Source of the DNA: Paratinospora sagittata
Lineage: Eukaryota > Streptophyta > Magnoliopsida > Ranunculales > Menispermaceae
Direction: 5' to 3'
NCBI GenBank assembly: GCA_035771175.1
Contig: CM069604.1
Coordinates: forward strand, 18,043,115 to 18,107,114
Length of the DNA stretch: 64,000 bases
Of this stretch, positions 34,578 through 46,474 are shown piece after piece; within the stretch, counting starts at the first letter, position 1; the number at the start of each line of letters is the position of its first letter. The notes below the pieces were generated by a model, which saw only the letters and a program-made list of their open reading frames with translations, was not told where the DNA came from and did no database searches. Position numbers and translations under genes: made by a program.

Positions 34578-36655
34578 TGATGCGATCTTTTAAATAAATC
34601 AATAAAAATACTTGCAAGTGCACAAGGTGAGTTGTAGCACTTAACAAGGTTGATCTACAAGGATTGGGCTAGTCACTTTAGAATTTTTAGAAAATAAATT
34701 AAAAATAGTATATACTATATAAGTAAAAAAAACAATAGTTCGATTTCTAACATCCTAGATATGAAAACAATTAATAAATAAAAAATAATAAAAAACTAAA
34801 TTTAAATTAACTTGAAATGAAAATAAAGCAAGGAAATAAAAAATAGGAGAGCAGAAAATAATGAGAAATAAATGAAAGAAAGACAAAAAAATAAAAATTA
34901 CTGAATAAGAAGAACTTTATTAATGTAAGACAAAGAAGAAGACACTTACAAAACTCCAAATTCTTAGGCAATGTCACCTTACCCATGGCTTGAATGAGCA
35001 ACTAAAAATAAATCTAATCTAAAAAAAATAAAAATGAAAATGAGAGTAGAGATGGGATGAGATGCCTCTCTCTTGATTCCCGTGGGCCCCTATATATAGT
35101 TGTTTTGTTTCCAAAACAACTTCTTATATTTAAATTAAAAGATCTCATTATTCCAAACCTTCCATACAATTCAACCCAAATTAAGTAAAAAATATTTTCA
35201 AAAAATAAAATCATAATCATGGCGCCATCTTGGGTGAGAATCTTTCTATTTTTTTCAAATTTAATTTTTTGATCATTTTAAAATGTGAAACCTTCTTTTG
35301 GACTGCAACTGAGTTGAGAACAATTCCATGTGGCTTCAAAATTCTTTATTTGATATATTAGATTTAATCTTCATCCTGAAAAATACCTATATAAAAGACC
35401 AAGTGAAACATCAACATATATTATATAAAAATAAATAACTTTGAACAATTGTCCGATGCTTTTTGGAAGAAATGATATTCAGGATCTTTAAAATTACTTT
35501 CAACTCTAAAATGCTCCTTAAAATGCACTTCTAAAATGTGGTCTAAAGATATTTTTATTATTATTTTTTTCTATCTTTTTATTCTTTTCTTTTATTTCCT
35601 AGCTTAAAAGTACTACAAATAGGGATAAAAATAGGCAAAATTGTGACTTCATTACACTCCCCCACTAGCATTTTGCTAGTCCCTTAGCAAAAATGTGAAA
35701 TAATTCCTAAGAACTAAATGAAAAAGAAAAGAAAAAAAATCTTAAAAAAATGCTTTCCAAATAAATCAGTGTTCACTTCCACGAACCCGTTTATTTAGCA
35801 TTATACTTGTAATCCAAGGCATAGGTGATTCAGTGTTTATGATCCATCGAGCTAATGAAAAAATTTCAACTCTTGAGGCATAAAACTCTTATAATGCAAG
35901 TAATATTAAACTCCTTACGTAAAGTAAATTCCGACTATAGACTAGAACTTAGGTTTATTTTTGAAAATTGTGGTAGTCTCCCTTACACCTAGAACACTTA
36001 GTTAAACTAATTATCTCAATCAAAATCGAATTTGTACAAGGATGACAAAGTCTTGATCACAACCTTTGTTGGTGAAACGTGTTATTTGCCACATACATCT
36101 TGCACACCGACTCAAGATGCCTTCATACTCTCATAAGCCAATTACATCTTGCACACCAACTCAATATGTTTGTTTAACATTAATATATAACTACTTTCAA
36201 CCGTCTTTTTTGTTTATTGCATTTTTCCTTTTTTTTTCTTGGATTATGCAACATTTTTGCTGCCTTTTATTTATTTATAAATATATATACATACTATACT
36301 TTAAGCTACTTATGAAGATGATAAACCAATTCTTGAGACATAGTCCAACCTTATACTCCATGGCTTGAGGAAGTCCACTTTATTAATGTTTAAAAACCTA
36401 ATTCTAGGCCTATTCAAATGTAAGTACAAATTATTTAAGGTGTTTTCAATTATTTATTTTATAAAAGTCGCATGACTCTGACTCATACCCCTGTCCATTT
36501 CACTAGATAGGTCAATTAACACATTTTTTACCATTTTCCTTGAATAAACAATTTTCACACTTAATTCAACAAACTTATACAAGTGAACACTTTTCCTAAA
36601 CACAAAAAAAAAGGCATCTTTTTTTTCATTTTTTAGCAAAATTGTGACTTCATCA
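34578..36655 (-). mobile_element. Athila-type element remnant, TSD AGATA
   Basis: TGATGCGATC..GACTTCATCA, flanked by AGATA at 34573-34577 and 36656-36660, splits the Sirevirus X RT between LLYL and PDIMF. The left part (34578-35656) is a 1,079-bp 3' LTR preceded on the minus strand by the PPT-like GTGGGGGAG. The right part is about 1 kb of Athila-like 3' UTR, including the stretch between about 35800 and 36080. At the extreme right only about 18 bases of the LTR start (ATGAAGTCACAATTTTGC) remain, so the 5' LTR, PBS, gag and pol are gone. Confidence 0.8.
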
Positions 36656-36660
36656 AGATA

Positions 36661-36815
36661 TAATAAACTTCCTATCATACCTCTATACAACTTAGGATCA
36701 ATAGGTTTGCCTTTTTCATCCTTGTCCATCTTTATGGCAGAGTTGCATGAGATATTAATAGTTTTCAAGTTTTCCAACTTGAACTTCTTGATCATTTCCT
36801 TAACATACTTAGACT
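36661..36815 (-). pseudogene. Sirevirus X reverse transcriptase fragment
   Basis: Minus strand: SKYVKEMIKKFKLENLKT, MDKDEKGKPIDPKLYRGMIG and SLLYL, the stretch just before the RNase H in copia pol. The YVDD box would lie upstream; the sequence before it degrades into IICVD-like remnants by about 36850. Confidence 0.85.
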
Positions 36816-36917
36816 GATAATATCAACATAGATTTGAACTAGTAACATATCTGAATTTTTGTGTTTGATGAACAAAGTTGGATCCTATACAACTAGTAAC
36901 ATATCAAATATTTTTTG
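36816..36917. other. Junction of Sirevirus X and Sirevirus D
   Basis: About 100 bp between X pol and the D LTR fragment. ACTAGTAACATATC occurs twice (about 36839 and 36890), an imperfect duplication that may mark the break repair that joined the two elements. Confidence 0.45.
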
Positions 36918-37503
36918 CTAAAGGACAGTAAGCGTCCTGAAAGTTATTAAGTTGATTCTAAGAATTAGGGCGCTCCTATACAAGTAGCGTCCTGACAGTT
37001 TTTCAACTTATAACTAACACCGTCGTTAACGATAGAAATTATTTAAAGACTAAGAGAACTTTTAGCGAGCTAAAACTAAGTCAGTGTCCTGACACTGTCA
37101 AAGGTTGACTAAAGGGAGGCCGCTACTTACAAGTAAGCGTCCTAATGAATGAGTTCAATTCAACCTTGAGTGTCCTAATATTTTATCAGCGTCCTAACTC
37201 ATCAACTTCAGGAGGGCGCTGCTAAAACATTAGCGTCCTGAAAGACTATAAAAATGATTTTTGATTCTTTGATTAAAGCTCGATAAAACACGATTAAAAT
37301 CACGGTGTTTTTCTAATCAAATCAAATACTTTAGAAATCATAGAAATACCTTTAAAATGTGACGATCAAAATATGAAACGATTAAATCTTGCTGAGAGTA
37401 AATTGATCGATAGAAGTTACATTCTAGGTACTGACGGACTCGAAACTTCAATTGATGTTCAATAGAGTTGTGAGGATAGTTCATTGATCTTGATTCTTGA
37501 TAA
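36918..37503 (-). mobile_element. Sirevirus D 3' LTR, inner fragment
   Basis: It matches the D 5' LTR at about 49630-50225 (shared GCTAAAGGACA, AAGTTATTAAGTTGATTC and GTTCATTGATCTTGATTC). It carries the palindrome array (36925-37250). The right end is the insertion point of solo LTR H, with GATAA at 37499-37503. The left end is a truncation. Confidence 0.85.
36925..37250 (-). repeat. CG-centred palindrome array in D 3' LTR
   Basis: Units such as GGGCGCTCCTATACAAGTAGCGTCC and GGCCGCTACTTACAAGTAAGCG, the minus-strand form of the array in LTRs G and H. Confidence 0.75.
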
Positions 37504-37773
37504 TGTTAACCTAAGTGGTTCATCACTTAGCATGTCCCTAAATATACTTTGATGAACTATATTTTGATGATCACAAACGAAATCTCTTTCGGTGCTAACG
37601 AGCGTTTATCAAGAGCTTATCTCAGCACCTCAGGAATGTGGAAATCAAAGATTGATTCGATCAAGGAATTCAAGATCATATCAGACGTTCAAGATCGCTT
37701 CATTCAAAGAACCTCAATGTTCACATCACGATTTCAAGATCACACCGCTCGAACTATTCGATCAAGCTTCAAG

Positions 37774-40626
37774 TGTCACAACCCACAATACGTGATGTCA
37801 TGATCGACACAGAACCCCCGAGTATACCCTCCATCGGTACACTCGGCGTCCCATCAGCCTAATATAAATTACAAATCCCAATAAAACACAAACCTAATTA
37901 ACATCCATTTAAACATGATCAAAGATTTAATAAACATATTACATATCTAAAATTACCAAAAATAAAATTCCATAAGTTCACAAAATAATACAACCTAACA
38001 TGTCCCATCTATGTGTTAAATATACAAATACTAAGTGTTATCACGTACATAATATAAAATACAAAAATAAATGTGCAACACCTACATCAATCAAAATCAA
38101 GGGACGCTTCACAGTCAAGCCTTCCCTTTACTCTTCCTATCAGATCCTTAAAGAAAAGGGTAAGGTGTGAGCTACAACAAGCTCAGTGAATGTCATTTAG
38201 AAGTGGCATATACATGTATTTATAAAAACATGGCAAGATCATGATGATGAAATAGATTACATACATGCTAAAATAAATGCATCATGTCATAAATAAGACA
38301 ATGCATATCATTTGTAATCATGCACATGTAATCCTAACACCTCCTGAGTACGGGGGTTTCAAGGCCTGGTGTGTGACACACATCGCCTGAACACATACAC
38401 AATACTCGTATTCTAATAGGGTTTTTTTGGGTCGTGCAACACGTAGGATTAGTCTAAATTAACCTACCTATACAGAAGCCATAAAACCCTCTGCAGGGTA
38501 CACAACTGGGATCGTCGCTAGACTTACAAGAATTCCCAAGAAGAGAATTCCAACTAGGAGCCTCAACCCAAATTGTCATCCCAATAAATTATGTTCAAAT
38601 ATATTTCACATGCATACCATAATACATAAGCATTTAAAACATTTCTATGATACATTGCCACATATAAATAATTCAAAAGTAAAAGAACACTCACTCTTGA
38701 TTGGCTAAGTCTAGCCAATCAAATTTCAATCCAATCACCAAAACTCTTCAATTGACTAAACTGGTTCTAGATCAATTACAAGACCCTGAAAAATAACATG
38801 GTTCACCCAAACTGAATATCAGTCATAAAGTGTGTCAAAACCCCATGTTCAAACCTAATCAAAAGTCAATTAGATTCTAAATTGGTTACCCCCCTTGAGC
38901 CAAATTCCATATTGCCCAATTTGATCATTTAACTCAAATAAACCAAGATTGACCCAAATTGAATGTAGTGAGTTGATCCCATGATCCAACCACTAATATA
39001 CATGACATTTAATTATAATTAGGGTCAATTAAACTATACATCAAGTCAATTTCATCAATTGACTAAGTCTTGGTCAAAATCCTCAATTAGGCCAATACAA
39101 AACATAAAGTCAAAATGAACTAAGTCATACCAATTTAACATAGGTTCAAACATTCTGAACCCATGATTCTAGTCAATTTGGGTCCAATTAAACAATCCCC
39201 AAGTCAATTTTATCAATTGACTTGATTTGGGTGAAAAGCCCCAATTTGGGCAAAAATCCCCAAATCACATGCAAAATTGCCAAGGCACATGAAAATTGCC
39301 TAATTATTTAGCCTAGGTCAAAATTAGTCTACCATAGGGTGTCCAGCATGAGAACCCACTGAATTCAATCATCAAACAACCATAATCATGCCCAATTAGA
39401 CCTACATTGCATAATTTTCCTGATTTTATATCAAGAGCATCAAAAGCCCCAAATCTGGAAATTTTCATACATAGGACATATTGCCAATTTTACACTAGGC
39501 CACCATGTTCAACCATGAATTTTACTGATCTTGCAACATGGAATCATCCACAATGGCCACTAGGTTAACATAGTTGACATGCAAAGATTTTGAAAAAGTC
39601 TAAGGTCATGAACTAAGTATAGGTCATTTGAACTAAACCCCTCCAATTTCTTGCTAGAAATTGGGGGTTTCACCATTAGTGTACTCCTAACACTCTCTAA
39701 TCACACATATGTGACATGCAAGACTCAACTCCAACTTTGGTTTTCCACCCATCCAAGGTTCATCACAATGCATGCATCAAAATGAAACCCTCATGCTCAA
39801 AATGAAGCTATCATGCAACTAATAGAGAAATTCAAGGAAGAAATGGAGGAAAAATGCAAACCTTAGGTGTTCTTGAGCAAGAAACCACCAAACCCTAATT
39901 TTTCCTCTCCTTTGTCTCCTCTTTCTCAAGTGAAAAATGTGCAAATGAGCTGAAAAAATCGTGTTAATAGCTTATATAGAAGTGTTTGGGCTCACAACTA
40001 AAAGTTGCCAAAAACTGTTAAAAATCAGTTTTCCTGTTACAATACTTGCACTTACATAGTTAAATTCTTGAAAAATAAAGACAAATTAACATCTTAATCG
40101 TTGAAAAGTTGTATGATTCAGTTACCAAGATTCTGGTAAAAGTTCAGCTCAATCCAACGATGGGATTGCGTGATCCAACCATTTGATCAAAACTTCATAA
40201 GTAGATCCGCAAATTTGTGAAACAATGTATGGAGTCTTATAACTCACAGTCAATAATTTCGATCAAGATCTTCACCGTCCATAATGAAGATCTATCAGAG
40301 AAGAATAAGCTGACAAAATTTCAGCTTAATTGGACCACGGATCTAGTGATCGATTCATTGATGTGATCGGTGACTGAAATTTCTTTCTCCATAGAACGAG
40401 CTCCACTAGATCCAAAACACCGTTTTCGACATGTTTCGAAATCAAACGAGTCTCCGATGGTTCCGAAACATCATGCGCACTCTCTAAGACCTAAAATCAT
40501 GCAAAGACACTCGAACCTACTTGCGTCAAGCATCAAAATACATATACACATACATATATGTTTACGTATACGTATACGAGTATACTACGGGTCAAAGTGA
40601 CATCATCCTAAGGTACGGGCGTTACA
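37774..40626 (-). mobile_element. Solo gypsy LTR, perfect TSD TCAAG
   Basis: 2,853 bp; the plus view is TGTCACAACCC to GGGCGTTACA, flanked by TCAAG at 37769-37773 and 40627-40631. Same subfamily as 9659-11741 and 21811-24409. The core block with GAGCTACAACAAGCTCAGTGAAT is at about 38168-38195. It is inserted near the start of Sirevirus LTR H. Confidence 0.93.
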
Positions 40627-40949
40627 TCAAGTCTACATCTTTCTATCAACGTTCAAGACATTCAACTCTAGCGAGCAATCAACATGAAGATCTCATAACA
40701 AAGAGTTGGATTTAAAGATTATGAGAAAATGAGAATTACACTGTATTTAAAGTATATCTTTCTCTAATCGACATTGCTCAAACGTTTTCCAAAACCATGC
40801 ACGAATCACTTGCATATTTACATGTTTTGATCTTATGTTTTACGGTATTTAAAATGATTTAATTTTTTATATTTAATTTGAAATTTACCGAGTTTTTATT
40901 CGCTTTTATCGTATTTTTAATCGCGAGTCAAAACTATTTTTCAAGAGTC

Positions 40950-41580
40950 TTTCAGGATGCAAATGATTTAGTAGCGCTCTCCTGAACTTGATAAGTCAGG
41001 ACGCTGATAACATTCAAGGTTGAATTGAATTGATTCATAAGGACGCTTACTTGTAAGTAGCGGCCTCCCCTTAGTCAACCTTTGAAGTTGTTAGGACGCT
41101 GACTCAGTATCAGCTTACTAAAAGAGTTATAAGTTCTTCAAAAAATCTATCTTTGAGGACTCTGATAGTTATAAGTTGAACAATCTATCAGGACGCTACC
41201 TGGATAGGAGTGCCCTCACCTTTGGGAATCAACTTAATAACTCTCAGGACGCTAATTGTCCTTCGGCGCACTTAGTTTTATTATCAAATATTTTGAAATG
41301 TCAGGACGCTTACATTGTTGTAGTGCATTTGTGTTTTATCTTTTAAAAGGTAGTACACTTACTCGGAAAGTAGCGCTCTCATGTACTTAATTGTTTTAAA
41401 ACATACCAGGACGCTAACTGTGCATTAGCACCCTCAGGCTTAAGTCGTTTAAGCGCCAAAGAAAGTCAGGACGGTCACGTTTCAGTAGCGCCCTCACTTC
41501 ATTGTTCAGCAGAATGCTTATACGTAATGAGCGCCCTCAAGGAACAAAACGACAAAGTTGATATTATGCGCCAGGGCGCT
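40950..41580 (+). repeat. CG-centred palindrome array in LTR H
   Basis: About ten copies of an inverted repeat with left arm CAGGACGCT and right arm AGCGCYCTC, for example about 41485-41505 and 41519-41540. Spacing is about 50-60 bp. Confidence 0.78.
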
Positions 41581-42559
41581 GATTACGGAATCTGGACGTT
41601 AATTCAACAACCGTCATTATTCTAATAAGTACACTATATAAGTCTACTTTCTCAAAACGGATCTTTGCACAAAGTTCTTTTAAGATTTATCAGAGATCTT
41701 CTCTGATACATGAATTAAGTTTTTTTAAAACTTTTCTTTTTCATGTAATCTGAAAAGAACTAGGATGTTAGCGAAAATTGCAGTTGCCATTTTCATATAA
41801 CATTCTAGCCGTTGTGTGTAAACGTTCATATTATTTGAACTTCAAATGTCCAACGACTATGTCCTACTAAGTCTATAAATACCAGCACTTAGGATCGAAC
41901 AACTTGCCGATAATTTTTATCACTGATACCTTTACATATTCAAAAGATTTTCATAGTGAGCTTCAATTATACTTTATCTATGAAAATCTATTTGATCTCT
42001 ATTTGATCTAGTATCTACTCAAATTCTCAGCACTGATCTGTACTTCATATCAATCTTCCTGAATAAAGAATTTGAGAAGTAGTTCATGAGAGATACAGTT
42101 GTACTTAATTACATATCTTTAGTACTGTATTGAACTGTATCAGTAGTTATGTCAACTATTGAATACTAAACTAGAAGTTTTCATACTTATATTTTATATC
42201 TATTTTGAAAATCTTCTGTGTCGATGTTTTACACTGGTCCTTCAGTTTCTACATCAATGTTTCATTGGTATCATATTGTTTTCGAAGAAGCACTTAATTG
42301 ATTTGCATATCATACACGCTTTTTGAAACTGCACTTGAGCATACCGAACATTAAAAGGTAAAGGATTGTAAGTATATTTCCTCTTAGCATTACGTATTTC
42401 AATTTATACATCTTTGTAATGCTATGCACATGAGCTTAATTGTGAAGTGTTCTACTCAGTTAAAACCAACATTATTAGTTTGTGTTGTAATGCTGGTGTG
42501 TTTCTGGATTGAAACAACCAGGACAAGTGAATGTAATTCACTTAATGATTTCAAGGCTG

Positions 42560-42750
42560 AAATCATGTTAAGGTTCATCCTCACCTGCAAGTAGGAAAAC
42601 GGTTCTTCCTTATCCAGTAAAAGGAACATGGGTTTTTTCCTCATCCCGAAAAAAGGAACTACGGCTCATCCTTAGCCTGTAAAAGGATAGGTTTACCTTT
42701 AACCTGTAAAATGGCAGTTGTAACGGTTTGGTTCTCACCCGTAAGAGAAT
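42560..42750 (+). repeat. Mini-hairpin array in LTR H
   Basis: Six units of about 30 bp with arms TTCCTT/AAGGAA, ATCCTT/AAGGAT and TTCTC/GAGAA around loops with CCNGTAA. The arms vary jointly. Confidence 0.72.
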
Positions 42751-42771
42751 CAGTTAGTGGATTGAGAAAAT

Positions 42772-42826
42772 CCTAATCGGGAGATTAGGTAGTAGACGTA
42801 GGCTTGGCCGAACCACTATAAATCTT
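42772..42826 (+). promoter_or_regulatory. Sirevirus core promoter module of LTR H
   Basis: A perfect hairpin CCTAATC-GGGA-GATTAGG (42772-42789), then TAGTAGACGTAGGCTTGGCC and CCACTATAAATC (42813-42824, TATA box). The corresponding hairpin in the J LTR is CCTAGTC/GACTAGG, which changes both sides of one pair. Confidence 0.7.
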
Positions 42827-42976
42827 AGTGTGTTTCACGTGTTGCAATTTAGTCTAAGTTTTTTTTTTTGTGTTCAATTCCAATACACTCATGTATATTA
42901 CTAAGTTATTGGAAAAAAAATTTAAAATTGACCATCACACCCAATTCACCCCACTCTTGGGTGGACCAACAGATAA

Positions 42977-43068
42977 ATCTGAAACACTTGACAAGATCAT
43001 TAGATACACAGATTGGAGATATTTGGAATCATCAAAACATTCATTCCATGGGATTCATTTAGATAACA
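42977..43068 (-). mobile_element. Sirevirus D 3' LTR, first 92 bp
   Basis: Minus-strand LTR start TGTTATCTAAATGAATCCCATGG, matching the D 5' LTR start at 50318. It rejoins the fragment at 36918-37498 when solo LTR H is removed. Confidence 0.88.
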
Positions 43069-43321
43069 ATCTCCCCCTTTTTGATGATTTCAAATACTCA
43101 TAGATCATGCAGATAATTATATTCATGTACTCAAACATATAACAAATTTAGAGTAGCAAGTATGTCAAGCATATCTGCAAGCATGTTAGGTATATCTGAT
43201 TTCAACATATAAATTACAAGATGAGTACAATCATAATATACAAGAACATGATAATCATGCAGTCAACATATTGTACAAAAACTCAGATGAACTCCCCCTG
43301 AATTGTAGCTTCCCTCTTGCG
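43069..43321 (-). other. Sirevirus D PPT and 3' UTR
   Basis: On the minus strand the LTR is preceded by ATCAAAAAGGGGGAGATTG. A second G tract, CAGGGGGAGTTC, lies near 43290-43303, and a further CTGGGGGAGAAG near 43350. Repeated PPTs fit Sirevirus. No ORF. Confidence 0.8.
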
Positions 43322-46300
43322 CTAACTTAGCCTCAATATCTTCATTCTTCTCTTCTCCCCCAGTTTGAAAACATCAAAAAGTGGGTAGGCATAGCTTGTA
43401 TTCGGACCCTTCCCCTTCCTTTTTCTTTTGGCTTCCTCATCTTTCTTGGATCCACTAGAACTAGGTTCAGATTCCTTGGGTTTTCTGGGCGCTCGTGGCT
43501 TTGAGGAACCACTTGAGCTTTTTCTCAAGCTTCTGACAAATATTTCAATTACAACAGTCTGCCTAGATTTTTCAATGAATTTTTTGTGGGTAGGCTTGGG
43601 AACACCAAATTTGAATGGATCAAGAGGTGGACTTGGTTTGAAGCCTTTATCTTTCCGCTCCGCAAGGCCTTGAGCAAAATCAGGAGAAAGTTTGTGATTT
43701 TTAAATTTCGGCTTGATTGGTCGCTTACGTTTGGGATCAGGGAAAGTTTCTGAAGAGATCTGGGGTTGGAGACACTCTTCTTTTGATTCTATGGAGAGGC
43801 TCTTCATCAGATGCTTCTTCCTCTTCACATTTTAATATCCCAAGAAGTCTGTCAGACTCCTTCGATCCTTGTGTTTGTATGAAGACTGGAGCTCTTGGTG
43901 CTGGTGGAACCTTTACACCTTTCTTCCCAATAAATGAAAGAGCAGTCCAAAAAGTTTCATGCTTGAGGCAGTGTACAATACTGTAGAATGCTACCTACTA
44001 TTCATTGCCTTGAAAAGGTCTTCAAAGAAGCCTACTACTCCTTCCACTCGATCTGCGGCTATGGTGACAGTGTATGACAAATCCATAATGCTTGTGTCAG
44101 GAAAAGACATCTTGTTCTCCAAGTTGAGAAGCTTTTCAATAGCATAAGTAACCAAATCAAGAATCTTGGTTAGTCTGTTGTCCTCTGTTTGTGCTAGCTT
44201 TACAGTATCTAAATTCTCTTTCAAGATAGAGATGACCTGCAGCACTGGATCAAGAGTTGTTTTGCTCGTGACTTGATCCAAGATAGCACCCAAAACTGTT
44301 TCTAATGTGTCATAGATGGAAGCATCTTTAGAGGATTTAACCATTTTACCTCTTAAGCTTTGAGTTTCTTAAAGAATCTTCTTCAAAGCTTCTTCAGTTA
44401 TAAAACTCACAGTACAATTTCGCGTAGCTAGCATTGTGTGACTCTGTGGAGCTTGAGGTATGGCTGGAGATTTTTGAGAACCTGATGATCTTGGTTGTAC
44501 TGATGCAACGAAGGCGTTCATGAATGCCCTTGTCTTTTGCATGTTATCTTGAATGTCCTTAACCAGATCATTATTGAGTAATGGAGTGAAACTCGATTAA
44601 GGCAAAGACTAAGACTACATGACACTTAATTGTCTATCCATTTGTTGTGTCACTTTGTCTATCATTTCAGTTGCTTGGATCAAGTAAGAGGTATATTCCT
44701 TCATCTCATTGATTTCACTTTTCTCTTGAGACTTTAGAGATGCTCTGACTTCTGCCAAAAACTCATTTTTCTGTTGTATCTAATTTTGTTCCAATTGGTT
44801 CATCAGTTGAGACATGACATAAATCTGATCTTCTCTGACTTTCCTAAAGAAATCTTCCTCTCTGAAGAAATCAACATTTGGCCTGCTTGTAGAAGGATAT
44901 GAAGGTGTCTCATGATTAGTTTGATTAGACGAACTCACTTCATTAATATCTTCTATTTCTTCTTCTACGCGAAAATCAGCAGCCACCTCTTGATATTCTT
45001 CATCATGATCGTCATCGATATCCATTTTTGCTTCATCTCCTTGATAGGGTATAATTGCAAGCGAATAACCCTATTGATTTGCAAATTCCTTCTCAATAGA
45101 ATAAGATTCTTCTTCTTCAGGAATCTTCTCACCATCAGACTCTAGTCTTGAGTCATTGGGTTCCATTGACATAGGATAGTCAAATGGAGATGGTTTTCTC
45201 TAAGTCTGCATTGACTCTTTCCTCTGTGACATCTTCCAAAATTACATCAGCATTATATTAATTGTTCTTTAACAGTAGCCTGAGCAATCTAGATCACCTC
45301 ATCCATTAGATGTTCTTCGGCATGAGCAGCTTGCTCTGCATGTTCAACTTCAACATCGTTAGTTGCAACATGCTCAACGTTTGTTATGGCACCAGCTTGC
45401 TCTTGCACAGCCTGTTCATCTTGAGTAGTCGAAGCTTGGGCAACTTCTTTCTCCATTGCTGAGACATTTTCATCACTAGCTCTAGTTATTCCACTAGATT
45501 CTCCTACATGTGGAATTTCTGACATTGGAAACCATTTTTCCAATGCAGAGACATAAGTGTATCTCATCAATTTCACAGTGGTTTGACCAACGCTGTTGTA
45601 TCTGCTGATTTTTTTGCACTCTTCTTCACTAAAATCAATTCCACAATTCTCAATTAATGTGGTAAGGTACATTCCAAAAGGAAGACCTCCTCCTCTGCTA
45701 ACCATAGTATCTATAACATGCATGACAATGTGGGCGAGATTTACTTTCTTCTTTTTCAGAGTACACCAAATCAAGAATAAATCTAAGTCATTTACATTAC
45801 CCCTGCTGCCTGTTTTAGGTTGAATGATATGGGTAATGATGTTGTAGATTATTCTGGGGATTAATTCAAAGGACTAGTTGGTGAGTTTCTTGTCGACATT
45901 CTTATGATCCTTTTTCTTTGAGATTAAGTTAAGGGCAGAAAGGCTATTGTAGCCTGGATACTAGACATTATTTTTAATGAAAGAAAGTATGTGGGCACTT
46001 TTATCACTTGGCAGAGAAAAGGCCTCACAGAAGAGTCTTAGAGAAATCTTAATAGATTTTCCCTTTACCACAGATTGTTTTGCAAGTCCAGAACTTGGTT
46101 TATTAACCAAATTTAAATAGAATTAGCTGACAAGACTGGGGTACCATTTCGAATTGAAGGTAAGAAAATTGGTCTAGCCTTGGAACTCGAATAAAGATAA
46201 AATGCTAGGTGAGAGTTAATGAAGAAATCAAAATCGACAAAACATCCATCGATTACAACTCGATTAGCAAGCTTTTCTGGGTTAAAGAAGATGGGTAAGA

Positions 46301-46474
46301 TGGTTCAGGTGAAGTTTCAATCGAAGGTGTAGGTTCAGAGGTTGAGGGTGCCTTAGCCAATTCGGCATGTGTAGGTTCAGTTCTTGGTTTCACACTCCTA
46401 TCTGGAGGTAATGATGGTGAAGCAACTCTCTTTCTTGCAGAAAAGGGGCGAAGCATTTTGGGTTTGGGTGCCAA
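43322..46474 (-). pseudogene. Sirevirus D extra (env-like/transposon-domain) ORF, decayed
   Basis: About 3.1 kb on the minus strand with coding character in several frames: a basic, Pro/Ser-rich start (MAPKPKMLRPFSARKR, 46474-46253), a central segment (45774-45289) with VNLAHIVMHVIDTM, GGGLPFGMYLTTLIENCGID and YNSVGQTTVKLMRYTY, an acidic stretch (45025-44780), a helical stretch (44344-43991) and a very basic C-terminus with SSSGSSKPRAPRKPKES (43828-43322). LPFGM.LT resembles the putative plant transposon protein domain seen in extra ORFs of plant Sireviruses. Stops and frameshifts break it. No signal peptide or clear membrane segment, so 'env-like' refers to position only. Confidence 0.7.

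Larger units (their letters stand above)
37504..42971 (+). mobile_element. Solo Sirevirus LTR H, perfect TSD GATAA, with nested solo LTR
   Basis: Starts TGTTAACCTAAGTGG and ends GGGTGGACCAACA; flanked by GATAA at 37499-37503 and 42972-42976. Net length about 2.6 kb after removing the nested LTR 37774-40626. It has a palindrome array (40950-41580), mini-hairpins (42560-42750), the hairpin at 42772-42789 and a TATA box (42813-42824). No PBS or PPT belongs to it, so solo. It sits in the 3' LTR of Sirevirus D. Confidence 0.93.

Noticed and set aside
40540..40580. ATACATATA/CGTATACG run as a regulatory palindrome
   Set aside because: It looks like a simple purine-pyrimidine alternation near an LTR end; a similar run near 24340 in the related LTR R has drifted without keeping symmetry.
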